Part shown: in pieces, positions 48,020 to 56,692 of the stretch | How positions within the stretch are numbered: position 1 is the first letter of the stretch | Layout of the letters: each line of letters begins with the position of its first letter | From: Thorsellia anophelis DSM 18579 | GTDB taxonomy: Bacteria; Pseudomonadota; Gammaproteobacteria; Enterobacterales; Thorselliaceae | Direction of reading: 5' to 3' | Assembly (NCBI RefSeq): GCF_900111395.1 | Contig: NZ_FOHV01000008.1 | Span: forward strand, 62,001-126,000 | Length of the DNA stretch: 64,000 bases | Made by a program: the position numbers and the translations under genes | Notes under the pieces: model-generated | Told to the model about the DNA's origin: nothing | Seen by the model: the letters and a program-made list of their open reading frames with translations, nothing else | The model's database searches: none

Positions 48020-50068
48020 ATGAAAAATCGCGCAGTGGTGTTCGCCTACCATACAATAGGCTGTACGGGCATTGAATCTTTAATCAAAGCTGGATTTGAA
48101 ATCATTACTGTTTTCACACATAAAGACTCCCCAAACGAGCATATCTATTTTGAATCTGTCGCAAAAAAATGTGCAGAACATAATTTGATGATATTTGCTC
48201 CTGATACGATTAATACTATGAAATGGGAAAGTTATATCGCTGAGCTTAATCCAGATTACATTTTTTCATTTTATTATCGTGAAAAAATAAGTATGAATAT
48301 TCTTGAATTAGCTAAAATTGGAACATTCAATCTTCACGGTTCATTACTACCTCATTTCAGGGGGTGCGCTCCTCTTAATTGGGCTATTATAAAAGGTGCT
48401 TCTGAAACAGGTGTGACCATACATCATATGACAGATAGGTTAGATGCAGGAGAAATTGTTGCACAACAAAAAATACCAATTGATATCAACGATACTGCTC
48501 GTAGTTTATTGCATAAAATGAATATCGCAGCAGAGTTATTATTAGATAGAACTTTGCCTAAAATAAAAAGCCGCAATTACGTCACTATTTCACAACAAGA
48601 GTCACAAGCTTCTTATTTCCCAAGAAGAAAACCTGAGGATGGCCTAATAAATTGGGATAGTAATAGCCTTTCAATTTATAATCTAATTCGCGGGGTTAGT
48701 GCACCTTACCCTGGTGCATTTACATTCTATAAGAACCAAAAAATTATAATTTGGGAAGCTGCATTACTCACTCATAATTCACAGAACGATAAAAATTCTG
48801 CACCTGGCACTATTTTATCAACCGATCCCCTAATTATTGCAACCCTTGATGGTTCTCTTGAAGTAAAGTCTTGTCAAATAGAATCGCTAACAGACTCAAA
48901 CAATACACCCATTACAAATATTTGGCTAAATGGAAATCAACTAGCAAAGCATTTCAATTTAAACAGGCTAGATAAATTTGGGCCAGTAAAAAATAAACAA
49001 GAAAAGCTCAAAACTGTGCTAATTATTGGAGTAAATGGTTTTATTGGGCAGCATCTTGCAACTAGATTACTCGCTGATGGAAATTATAGAGTTCACGGTG
49101 TTGATATTAATGATTCTGCTATTGCATCATTAAAAAATGATGTAAATTTCCGTTTTTATGAAGCTGATATTCTATTGCATAAAACTCAAATTGAATTTCT
49201 TATCAAATCTTCTGATATCGTATTTCCATTAGTCGCAATTGCTACTCCGGAATCGTACACTAAATCGCCCTTGACAGTGTTTGAACTTGATTTTGAAGCT
49301 AACTTGGAGATTATTAGGCACTGTGTAAAATATCAAAAAAGAATCATATTCCCTTCCACATCTGAAGTTTATGGGATGTGTAATGATGAAAAATTCAATG
49401 AAGAAAACTCAAATCTAATTATGGGTCCAATTAGCAAACAAAGATGGATATATGCAAGTTCAAAACAATTATTAGATAGAGTAATTTGGGCGTATGGGAG
49501 TGAAAATCAATTACAGTTTACATTATTTAGACCCTTCAACTGGATGGGGCCTGGTCTTGATTCATTAGAATTAGCTAGACAAGGAAAGTCTAGAGCGATT
49601 ACAAAAATGATAGCAAATTTAGTTGATGGAGAACCTATCGCATTAGTTGAAGGTGGACTACAAAAACGCTGTTTTACTGATATCGAGGATGGGATTAATG
49701 CTCTCATCGCAATTATTGAAAATCATAATGGTCTGTGTGATGGACAAATTATCAATATTGGTAATCCTGAAAATGAAGCAAGTATTGCTGAATTAGCCAA
49801 TCGATTAGTTAATGCTTATGTCAGTCACCCACTTTCGAAATATTTGCCAAAACCTCTACCAATAAAAGTTGTGGATGCAATGGATTTTTACGGGCAGGGA
49901 TATCAAGATGTTGATTTTAGAAAACCTGATATCAGTCAGGCTAAAAATATACTGCATTGGACACCTGAGATCGCATTAGAGCAGACTCTGAAAAATACGC
50001 TTGACCATTTTTTAAGGCAAGCTGTCAAGCTCAATAAAAATCAATCTTCCTATGAGGCATTAAAATGA
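48020..50068 (+). CDS. arnA: Bifunctional UDP-L-Ara4N formyltransferase / UDP-GlcA C-4'' decarboxylase ArnA
   Basis: Two-domain enzyme. The N-terminal formyltransferase (about 1-310) has FNLHGSLLPHFRG with Asn104 and His106, plus Asp142 in RLDAGEIV. The C-terminal decarboxylase (about 335-682) has the Rossmann motif GVNGFIGQHL, the STSEVYG segment and YASSKQLLDRVIWAYG with the Tyr-x3-Lys pair. 682 residues, a little longer than E. coli ArnA (660). Follows arnC after 29 bases with AAGGA; its stop overlaps arnD (ATGA). Confidence 0.96.
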   Translation: MKNRAVVFAYHTIGCTGIESLIKAGFEIITVFTHKDSPNEHIYFESVAKKCAEHNLMIFAPDTINTMKWESYIAELNPDYIFSFYYREKISMNILELAKIGTFNLHGSLLPHFRGCAPLNWAIIKGASETGVTIHHMTDRLDAGEIVAQQKIPIDINDTARSLLHKMNIAAELLLDRTLPKIKSRNYVTISQQESQASYFPRRKPEDGLINWDSNSLSIYNLIRGVSAPYPGAFTFYKNQKIIIWEAALLTHNSQNDKNSAPGTILSTDPLIIATLDGSLEVKSCQIESLTDSNNTPITNIWLNGNQLAKHFNLNRLDKFGPVKNKQEKLKTVLIIGVNGFIGQHLATRLLADGNYRVHGVDINDSAIASLKNDVNFRFYEADILLHKTQIEFLIKSSDIVFPLVAIATPESYTKSPLTVFELDFEANLEIIRHCVKYQKRIIFPSTSEVYGMCNDEKFNEENSNLIMGPISKQRWIYASSKQLLDRVIWAYGSENQLQFTLFRPFNWMGPGLDSLELARQGKSRAITKMIANLVDGEPIALVEGGLQKRCFTDIEDGINALIAIIENHNGLCDGQIINIGNPENEASIAELANRLVNAYVSHPLSKYLPKPLPIKVVDAMDFYGQGYQDVDFRKPDISQAKNILHWTPEIALEQTLKNTLDHFLRQAVKLNKNQSSYEALK

Positions 50069-50961
50069 AAGTTGTAGGTTTAAGAATTGATGTAGATACA
50101 TTAAAAGGCACCTCAATTGGCGTACCTAATTTATTAGAAATACTTGCAAAGCATAACATTAAAGCTTCATTTTATTTCAGTGTAGGGCCAGATAATATGG
50201 GAAGACATTTTTGGCGTCTACTCAGGCCTCATTTTTTAAAAAAGATGCTAATGTCGAAAGCTTACTCACTGTATGGTTGGAGTATTTTAACAGCTGGAAC
50301 AGCTTGGCCTGGCAAATTAATAGGGAAACACGCTCGACTTGCAATACAAATGACAAAAGATGAGCAACATGAAATTGGCATGCATGCATGGGACCATCAT
50401 GCTTGGCAACGCAATATTGCCCACTGGCCTGATGAAATCATTTTACGCCAGATTGAACTTGCCATGGATGAATTAATTGGCATTGTTGGAAACTGTGTTA
50501 CCTCATCTGCTGTTGCAGGATGGCGGGCAACGCAACGGGTGATAGATATCAAGTCTAATTTCAATTTCACATACAATAGTGACTGTCGGGGAGATACCCC
50601 TTTTTTTCCATTACTATCCGATGGCACGTTAGGAACTATCCAAGTACCAGTATCTTTACCAACCTATGATGAAATTATTGGACATACGGTGAGCGAAGAG
50701 CACTATAATGCCTATATTCTTGATAAAATTCACCTACATTCTGGTGTCCCTGTTTACACAATTCATGCCGAAGTTGAAGGTATTTCAAAACTGGCTCTTT
50801 TCGAAAATTTTTTAACTATGGCAACTAAGGAACAAATTTCTTTTTGTCCTTTAATAGATTTAATCCCCTCCTCAGTAGAACATCTCCCTATATGCTCGAT
50901 AGCAAAAGGCTTTATTACAGGCAGAGAAGGATGGGTAGCACAACAAAAACACATGGTTTAA
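50065..50961 (+). CDS. arnD: 4-deoxy-4-formamido-L-arabinose-phosphoundecaprenol deformylase ArnD
   Basis: NodB-type polysaccharide deacetylase that removes the formyl group from the lipid-linked sugar. Asp in RIDVDTLKG (start), metal-binding HAWDHHAWQ (HxxxH type) and HAEVEG near the end are present. 298 residues (E. coli 296). ATGA overlap with arnA; 63 bases before arnT. Confidence 0.95.
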   Translation: MKVVGLRIDVDTLKGTSIGVPNLLEILAKHNIKASFYFSVGPDNMGRHFWRLLRPHFLKKMLMSKAYSLYGWSILTAGTAWPGKLIGKHARLAIQMTKDEQHEIGMHAWDHHAWQRNIAHWPDEIILRQIELAMDELIGIVGNCVTSSAVAGWRATQRVIDIKSNFNFTYNSDCRGDTPFFPLLSDGTLGTIQVPVSLPTYDEIIGHTVSEEHYNAYILDKIHLHSGVPVYTIHAEVEGISKLALFENFLTMATKEQISFCPLIDLIPSSVEHLPICSIAKGFITGREGWVAQQKHMV

Positions 50962-51024
50962 ATTTTCTAAATTTATCTTAAATCAATCTATTGATATCAT
51001 AACTACAGGACTTAATACACAAGA

Positions 51025-52785
51025 ATGAAAATAATTAACCATTATTTTACCTTATTAATAAGCGGTATATTCTTCATAATTTATATCGTCCCTCTAAATA
51101 ATCGTTTACTTTGGCAACCTGATGAAGTCAGATATGCCGCTATTAGTAAAGAAATGATTGATAGTGGAAACTGGATTGTCCCTCATTTACTAGGTTTACG
51201 CTATTTCGAAAAACCAATTGCCGGCTATTGGCTTAATGCAATTAGCCAGCTTATATTTGGACATTCAAATTTTGCTGTCAGATTTGCATCAGTATTTAGT
51301 ACGATGGTGACCGCTTTTTTTATCTATAAAATCACACTCATACTACTTAAATCGAAACAAACAGCACAATATGCAGTTTTGATTTTTTTAACATCTTTTT
51401 TAGTTTTTGCAGTTGGCACTTACAGTGTCCTTGATCCTATGTTAATGATGTGGATTACTGGTGCTATTTATGTATATACTAAAATTAATCAGGATGCTTT
51501 TAACCCTATACGAGCCCCTCACATTACAACTATTATTAAGAGCAGTCGCTTTACTTCTATAATTGGGTATGGATTAATTGGCTTTTTTTGTGCTATGGCA
51601 GTTTTAACAAAAGGATTTTTAGGTGTTGTAATTCCGGTCATAATTCTCCTACCAACATCAATATTAATAGGTCAAATTTATAGGGATTTGCGCTATTGTC
51701 TTATAACAATTTTTACGCTAATAGCCTTTTGTTTACCTTGGGCACTTGCTATTCACGCAAGGGAGCCAGACTATTGGCATTATTTCTTTTGGATAGAACA
51801 TATACAGAGATTTGCGCATGATAATGCACAGCATAAAGCCCCCTTTTGGTATTATATGCCGATAATTTTATTAGCATCCTTACCTTGGTTAGGTTTTTTA
51901 ATCCAAGCATGTTTTCACTGTATTACTAATAGAAATAAACCCACTTCATATTGGTTACTAATTAATTGGCTATGGATTCCCTTTATTTTCTTTAGTATCG
52001 CGAAAGGAAAATTATTGACCTATATTCTTGTTTGTATGCCTGCGTTAGCAATTACAATCGCTGCTTATATCAGTTACTTAATTCATAAAAAAAATACCAT
52101 CAAGGCTTTAGATACTATCGGTAAATTCCGATTATCAGAACTTAACAAAATTTCACCTTTTACACTAAATGCAATAATTAATATTAGCTTTGGAGTTTTA
52201 GGAATAATATTACTCATGTTAATGATAAGTGGTTTTATTCCTTCATTAAACTTATTTTCAAAACATGAATTTAGTAAAGTAGGTATAGGAATAATTATTT
52301 TTTTTAGTTGGAGTTGTTTTGGTGGTTTAACTTTATTAAATAAGCATAGATATTGGTATCTAGCAGCTGGATGTCCCCTACTGTTAAGTTTGCTTTTTGG
52401 ATTTACTGTTCCAGATAAAATCGTTGATTCAAAGCAGCCACAATCTTTTATACAAGATCATCTCCCATTATTAACAGATTCAACTGTAATTGTTTCAGAT
52501 AGTATTGGCGTAGCAACAGCACTCGGATATGAACTTTCTAATCCTGAAATATTTTTATTAAATGAAAAAGGTGAACTTGCATATGGATTAGGCTACCCTG
52601 ATAGTCAATATAGATTTATACCACAAGAAAACTTAAATAATTGGCTTAATGAAAAAAGAAAACATGGTAGTGTTGCGATTGTAAGGCTTAAAAAATCAAA
52701 CTCATTAGTTCAACCTAGCTTACCTCCTGCTAGTTTTGTTTCAGAAGAGCACCGTTTTTCATTATATTGGTATGATCCATTTTGA
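51025..52785 (+). CDS. arnT: Lipid A L-Ara4N transferase ArnT
   Basis: Integral-membrane GT-C glycosyltransferase (PMT family) that attaches Ara4N to lipid A phosphates, giving polymyxin resistance. About 12 membrane segments. The first periplasmic loop has WQPDEVRYAAISKEM with the catalytic-type acidic residue and RYFEKPIAGYW. 586 residues (E. coli 550) with the periplasmic C-terminal domain complete. Its TGA overlaps the start of arnE. Confidence 0.95.
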   Translation: MKIINHYFTLLISGIFFIIYIVPLNNRLLWQPDEVRYAAISKEMIDSGNWIVPHLLGLRYFEKPIAGYWLNAISQLIFGHSNFAVRFASVFSTMVTAFFIYKITLILLKSKQTAQYAVLIFLTSFLVFAVGTYSVLDPMLMMWITGAIYVYTKINQDAFNPIRAPHITTIIKSSRFTSIIGYGLIGFFCAMAVLTKGFLGVVIPVIILLPTSILIGQIYRDLRYCLITIFTLIAFCLPWALAIHAREPDYWHYFFWIEHIQRFAHDNAQHKAPFWYYMPIILLASLPWLGFLIQACFHCITNRNKPTSYWLLINWLWIPFIFFSIAKGKLLTYILVCMPALAITIAAYISYLIHKKNTIKALDTIGKFRLSELNKISPFTLNAIINISFGVLGIILLMLMISGFIPSLNLFSKHEFSKVGIGIIIFFSWSCFGGLTLLNKHRYWYLAAGCPLLLSLLFGFTVPDKIVDSKQPQSFIQDHLPLLTDSTVIVSDSIGVATALGYELSNPEIFLLNEKGELAYGLGYPDSQYRFIPQENLNNWLNEKRKHGSVAIVRLKKSNSLVQPSLPPASFVSEEHRFSLYWYDPF

Positions 52786-53153
52786 GTATTTATCTCATAC
52801 TTTTTATCACTAGCCTTCTCACTAGCGCAGGGCAGCTTTGCCAAAAACAAGCAGCATTAGTGAGAAATAGTGCTAACTCTGATATAAAAAAACCTAGCAA
52901 TATAAAACATAATTGTATTCAGTTTATATCGTTATGTTGGACGTTAACTGCGGTTATTTTTTTAGGATTTGGTTTCATCACATGGTTATATGTATTAAGA
53001 TATATCAATGTATCAATTGCTTACCCTCTGCTTAGTATTAACTATATATTTATTAGTTTAGGCGCAAGATATATTTTTAACGAGCAACTTAATGCTATTA
53101 ATTATATTGGGTTAGTGATGATTATGGGTGGGATTGCTTTTCTTGTTAACTGA
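52782..53153 (+). CDS. arnE: L-Ara4N-phosphoundecaprenol flippase subunit ArnE
   Basis: Small membrane protein (123 residues, four hydrophobic segments) of the SMR/EamA type. With ArnF it flips undecaprenyl-P-Ara4N to the periplasm. LTSAGQLCQKQAA at the start and VSIAYPLLSINYIFISLGARY with the closing NYIGLVMIMGGI are typical of ArnE. The start is TTG overlapping the arnT stop (TTGA). Its partner arnF does not follow; it is found 8.7 kb away at 61852. Confidence 0.9.
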   Translation: MSIYLILFITSLLTSAGQLCQKQAALVRNSANSDIKKPSNIKHNCIQFISLCWTLTAVIFLGFGFITWLYVLRYINVSIAYPLLSINYIFISLGARYIFNEQLNAINYIGLVMIMGGIAFLVN

Positions 53154-53159
53154 AACACA

Positions 53160-53193
53160 GTAAAAAAAAGCTCTGTCAAATATGATAGAGCTT
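53160..53193 (-). terminator. Rho-independent terminator of the spy-like gene
   Basis: An 11-bp stem (arms 53168-53178 and 53183-53193, one wobble, 4-base loop) is followed in the leftward direction by a run of seven T (A tract 53162-53168 on the plus strand). It terminates the leftward spy-like gene and may also stop the arn transcript. Confidence 0.8.
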
Positions 53194-53244
53194 AGATGCT
53201 TTCCATAAGAAATGAATTCATATCCTTATGTTAATCTTATTAAT

Positions 53245-53751
53245 TTAGCTATTTTCGTTATGCCTTCTCTCCTTATCATTACGTCTTTGATCTTTTCTTC
53301 CTTCACGGCGTTCATCTTTAAGTTGAGAACGTTTTGATTCTCTTTGCTCTAAACTAGCTGTAAATTGTGTTTTTTGCTCAGGTGTAAGAAGGTTATATAT
53401 CTCATTTTTAAGCTTTAACTTCTCTAGTTGCCTTGTTTGTCTTTGTTCAGCTTGAGCTTGTATGAGTTCTTTTGCTTTAGCTTCATCAAAGTTATTACTT
53501 AATGCAAGAGATTCTATTGCCTTACGAGTGTCTAATTGTTGATTTTGTTGAGTAGCTCTTTCCTGAATCAGTGCTGAAATTGCCTGCTTTTGTTCTTCTG
53601 TTAAATTCAATCCCGCAAACATTCTATCTATCTTAACTTGATGTTTATGTATTTGTCTATCAACACCCATATTATCGGTTTCGGCTAACACTGAAAAAGT
53701 TAACGTAGTCAGTATTGTAGGGATAAGTGCAAATTTAACTAATCTATTCAT
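53245..53751 (-). CDS. Spy/CpxP-family periplasmic protein
   Basis: The 168-residue protein has a signal peptide (MNRLVKFALIPTILTTLTFSVLA) and two LTxxQ motifs, LTEEQKQAI (about 51) and LTPEQKTQF (about 128), the mark of the Spy/CpxP family of envelope-stress chaperones or regulators. The C-terminus is very charged (KSQLKDERREGRKDQRRND). In enterics such genes answer to Cpx or Bae. It is convergent with arnE. AGGAG precedes the ATG. Confidence 0.88.
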   Translation of the reverse strand: MNRLVKFALIPTILTTLTFSVLAETDNMGVDRQIHKHQVKIDRMFAGLNLTEEQKQAISALIQERATQQNQQLDTRKAIESLALSNNFDEAKAKELIQAQAEQRQTRQLEKLKLKNEIYNLLTPEQKTQFTASLEQRESKRSQLKDERREGRKDQRRNDKERRHNENS

Positions 53752-54277
53752 GTTATAACTCCTAAGGATTAAAAAAAACGACTAAATACACTGAAAATCA
53801 TCTAGTCTTTATTAAGCGACGTAATTCTAACGAATCAGATGTAAACTAGAGTGCTTAACTGTAAATTATCCGTAAAAATCTTTAAACTTTCTAATGTTCA
53901 TGAATATCTTCTGGGGTGACACAATATGTGCTCTACTCACTGTTCATAATCAAGATAGTTTTAAAATAAGCACAAAGATAACTCTTGCGTATACAATAGC
54001 TATCTTTGTTTATATAGGTCACACCAAAGTAAGCTTACGATTAACACAGGTGCACAAATGAATATTTTCAACAAAAATTTAAAATTTTTTGACTTTATTT
54101 TGGGGTCATTGTTTTTTTCGCGGGGCTTAAATGGGAGCAACCCGTCGATATCTTTGTTAAGCCAAGCGGGGAGTTTTGAAAAGGTTTTACTTCGTTTTTA
54201 ATTTATCAAAAGTGCGTAAAACTTTGCCCTTTAGGGCTGGTATGTAAGCTCCGACTGCCTCGCAGTCCTCTTGGGAA
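53752..54277. other. Non-coding region left of the IS200/IS605 element
   Basis: Holds the upstream region of the spy-like gene. A 47-codon ORF from the ATG at 54059 (MNIFNKNLKFFDFILGSLFF) lies over sequence richer in G than its surroundings; I consider it doubtful. From about 54207 the sequence aaaagtgcgtaaaactttgccctttagggctgg looks like the left end of the IS element that follows. Confidence 0.4.
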
Positions 54278-54709
54278 TTAGTGAGGTATACGTTGCTGTT
54301 CAATATACTGACGTACGACAGCAATAGGCGCACCGCTACAACTGCCCGCAAACTAACTTGGTGATCACAGAGCGCTTCCCCACAGTTTTTGGCGAATGCT
54401 AGGATAATTTTTGCCTAATCAGCCGACTAGATACGCCCTTGAGTCTATTGACGAGTTTAGAAATAGCCGCCTTTGGCGGGAGTTGACCAGTAAGTGAACA
54501 TAATCATCCTCACCGTCAAACTCGAAGAGTTCAGATTCAAAATCGGCACAAACATCAGTAAAGATCAGACATGATTCATCCTGTATGGTTTTAGTAAAGA
54601 CATCACGTCGATATTTTGTGACAAAGACTAAGTAAACGTGAATTAGAAATACGCAATTTCTTCTGTGTCTGATATCTTGATTTTTTCTCATAGACCAATT
54701 GAAATTCAT
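54278..54709 (-). pseudogene. tnpA: tnpA, Y1 (HUH) transposase, frameshifted
   Basis: Starts at the ATG at 54709 with FLIHVYLVFVTKYRRDVFTK. The HUH region reads DYVHLLV, so the first His is a Tyr. After this a frame change is needed to continue as PPKAAISKLVNRLKGVSSRL. Another leads to GAPIAVVRQYIEQQRIPH, ending at 54278. The loss of the first His and the frameshifts make it inactive. Confidence 0.75.
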
Positions 54710-54711
54710 AT

Positions 54712-55030
54712 ATGAAACGACCTCAAGCTTTTAAACTTGAATTGAAGCCTAGCGGTATACAACGGCGTAATATGCCCCGTTTTGCTGGAGCGTGTCGTTT
54801 CGTCTTTAACAAGTCAGACGTGCCCGTGTTATGGTCACATTGCTAGGGAGAATCGACAGACACAAGCCCAGTTTCAATGTGTCAATTGTTGTTATGAAAA
54901 TCACGCAAATGTGGTCGGTACGATTAATATCTTAGAGCGGGGGCACCGCTTGTTAGCTTGTGGAGAGAATGTGTGGTTAGCCATCTCTGTGAAGCAAGAA
55001 CCCACCGAAGTGACTCCTTTAAGTAATTGA
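54712..55030 (+). pseudogene. tnpB: tnpB, internally deleted RNA-guided nuclease gene
   Basis: The N-terminus (MKRPQAFKLELKPSGIQRR to about codon 34, ...CRFVFNK) is joined directly, with a frame change, to the C-terminal zinc-ribbon: TSQTCPCYGHIARENRQTQ, CVNCCYENHANVVGTINIL and the tail. The whole middle (about 270 residues, including the first two catalytic acidic residues) is gone, and one zinc Cys is Tyr. An intact TnpB is a transposon-encoded RNA-guided nuclease; this remnant keeps the 3' part where the guide (omega) RNA is normally made. Confidence 0.75.
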
Positions 55031-55047
55031 AGGTGCGCAGTAAGGAT

Positions 55048-55067
55048 CCCCTTGCTTTAGCAGGGGG
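55048..55067 (+). repeat. Right-end hairpin of the IS200/IS605 element
   Basis: Perfect 8-bp stem (one G-T pair), ccccttgc at 55048-55055 and gcaggggg at 55060-55067, with a 4-base loop. Such subterminal hairpins are recognised by TnpA and form the end of the omega RNA in this family. Confidence 0.6.
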
Positions 55068-55214
55068 AGGATGTCAATTAGGAGAATTACCTCCCAACAC
55101 AGAAAGTAATTAGTTATTTTAAATCAATGTATCATGCGTTTTTTTGGAGCAAATAGGGAGTAAAATTCACCAACCACAAAACACATAAGATATTGATTAT
55201 ATAAAGATATTATT

Positions 55215-55864
55215 CTACACGAATTCTCCCTGATCTTCATCCGGAACTATGTTTAGACCCAAGTGAAGTTGATTTGAGCTGTTCAGCCCTGCAATTTGCT
55301 TTAGCTCGTCAGGTGTCTCATCATTGAACGTCGCTAGGTAATAGTAAGGATGGCCGTCGTTACTGCCTACTAGATCGTAATCAACGAAGTACTGCTCTAC
55401 CTCTTCGAGCGTCCAATGAACTTCTCCGGCAATGGCTATTAATAGATATGTATTGTTGTCAGAATGGTTGTGGCCCTTAGGTAGAACCGAAAGTTCAGCA
55501 GATGTGATCCCTTTATTCTTCCAGTTTCTCAGAATGCCAGACCATAAATTAGCTCGAAGATTTGAACTGGGTTGGAATCTAGACGCATTCCAATGAATGA
55601 CATCTCGTTCACCGTTTTTCAAATGAAGAACGACCTGTGCCTTCTTGCGAGCTATCAACTCATTTTTGAAAGCGGTCTCATCAGGGACAAAGGTTAGGGA
55701 CGGTTTGTTTTCGCTTGACTTGGGTCCGCCCTCTTCAACCGAGTCGAGCAATCGCACGACAACTCTCTCTGGTGTGTCGAATCCGACAGCCAACGCTTCC
55801 AATCTGCGCTACACATCATCGGAAATGCTAATAGTGACTGGCGTCTTAATATCTCCATAGGTTT
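55215..55864 (-). pseudogene. Nucleic-acid-binding-type island protein with a nonsense codon
   Basis: The frame begins near 55860 with GDIKTPVTISISDDV, meets a TAG at 55811-55809, and continues RRLEALAVGFDTPERVVVRLLDS for a further 195 codons to 55215. The first part looks like a ribbon-helix-helix or SeqA N-terminus type segment (IxxPVTISISDDVxRRLEALA). The second has DVIHWNASRFQPSSNLRANL. No good ATG precedes GDIK. A shorter product from the TTG at 55802 is possible. It resembles small proteins found beside restriction or recombinase genes; function unknown. Confidence 0.5.
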
Positions 55865-56046
55865 AACTATATATAGAACTAGACATGGTTGTTTATATAG
55901 ATTAAGTTTTTCAGAGAAAGAGCCTAGCTTTTTTTGTTCAACAAACCACCATTTTCTTAACGGTTCATAACTTAGCAAGTTGGTTGGAATTTAATCTATA
56001 AATTTGTTAAAATACTTGTATAAAATTCTATGTTAAAATAACGTAC

Positions 56047-56571
56047 ATGAATCAAAAGATTGGCTATGCCAGAGTTTCAACCGACGATAAAAACCTGCAT
56101 TTGCAGAGAGATGCGTTGGCTGCTGGTTGCGAGATCATTTACGAGGACAAGGCCAGTGGGAAGAATGCCGCTAGACCCGAACTGGATAACTGCTTAAAGG
56201 CTCTTAGACCTGGGGATACATTGGTCGTTTGGAAGCTAGATAGGTTAGGTCGTAGTCTGGCAGACTTAGTGAACGTTGTTACCCATCTGGTTGATGAGCG
56301 ACCGGTTGGATTTCTGAGCCTACAAGAACAGATTGAAACGAACAGTGCTTCTGGAAAGCTGGTTTTTCATGTGTTTGCTTTGGCTGAATTTGAGCGAAAT
56401 TTGATTAGCGAGCGTACTAAGGCGGGATTGGAAGCCGAAAGAGCTCTCGGTCGCTTGGGTGGGCGGAAGCCAAAGTTACAGAAAAAAGATATCAGGGAGA
56501 TTAGGGCATTACTCAAAGATGGTTCTATTCCTGTATCTGATGTTGCTAGGCGATATGGTGTATCTATATAA
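56047..56571 (+). CDS. Serine recombinase (resolvase/invertase family), C-terminally short
   Basis: The 174-residue protein has the resolvase catalytic domain: GYARVSTDD with nucleophile Ser11, LDRLGRSLADLV, GFLSLQEQIETNSASGKLVFHVFALAEFERNLISERT. Then comes the hinge helix and GGRKPKL. The DNA-binding HTH starts (SDVARRYGVS) but stops at once, where relatives continue ~10 residues (SRTTLYRYL type), so it is truncated or frameshifted at the end and may bind DNA poorly. It is the mobility gene of the island carrying ietAS. Confidence 0.85.
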   Translation: MNQKIGYARVSTDDKNLHLQRDALAAGCEIIYEDKASGKNAARPELDNCLKALRPGDTLVVWKLDRLGRSLADLVNVVTHLVDERPVGFLSLQEQIETNSASGKLVFHVFALAEFERNLISERTKAGLEAERALGRLGGRKPKLQKKDIREIRALLKDGSIPVSDVARRYGVSI

Positions 56572-56692
56572 TCATGTAGGGGTGGTGAGTGTACAAAGTT
56601 CTAGAGGGGATTAAGTGCTTAAACCCTGTCATACTACACAGACTTTATTGTATAAAGTTGGTAAAGTTCCCCCGTCTTATGGAGATTGAATA

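Larger units (their letters stand above)
54207..55075. mobile_element. IS200/IS605-type element, divergent tnpA/tnpB, internally deleted
   Basis: Contains tnpA (minus) and tnpB (plus) starting two bases apart. A left-end-like sequence lies near 54207-54260. A right-end hairpin lies at 55048-55067 (ccccttgc/gcaggggg, 4-base loop), followed by ggatgtcaa. The element lacks most of tnpB and tnpA is frameshifted, so it is not autonomous. Relics of the same family lie at 0.2-1.1, 24.1-24.4 and 26.3-26.6 kb. Exact ends are uncertain. Confidence 0.7.

Noticed and set aside
54059-54202. 47-codon ORF between spy and the IS element
   Set aside because: No ribosome site and unclear composition; probably chance or IS-end sequence.
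54782-55030. Independent 82-residue zinc-ribbon protein
   Set aside because: It is the C-terminus of a deleted tnpB joined to its N-terminus by a frame change, not a separate gene.
55694-55978. 94-residue minus-strand ORF overlapping the regulator-like pseudogene
   Set aside because: It lies in a different frame from the protein-like sequence and has no coherent composition; treated as a shadow.
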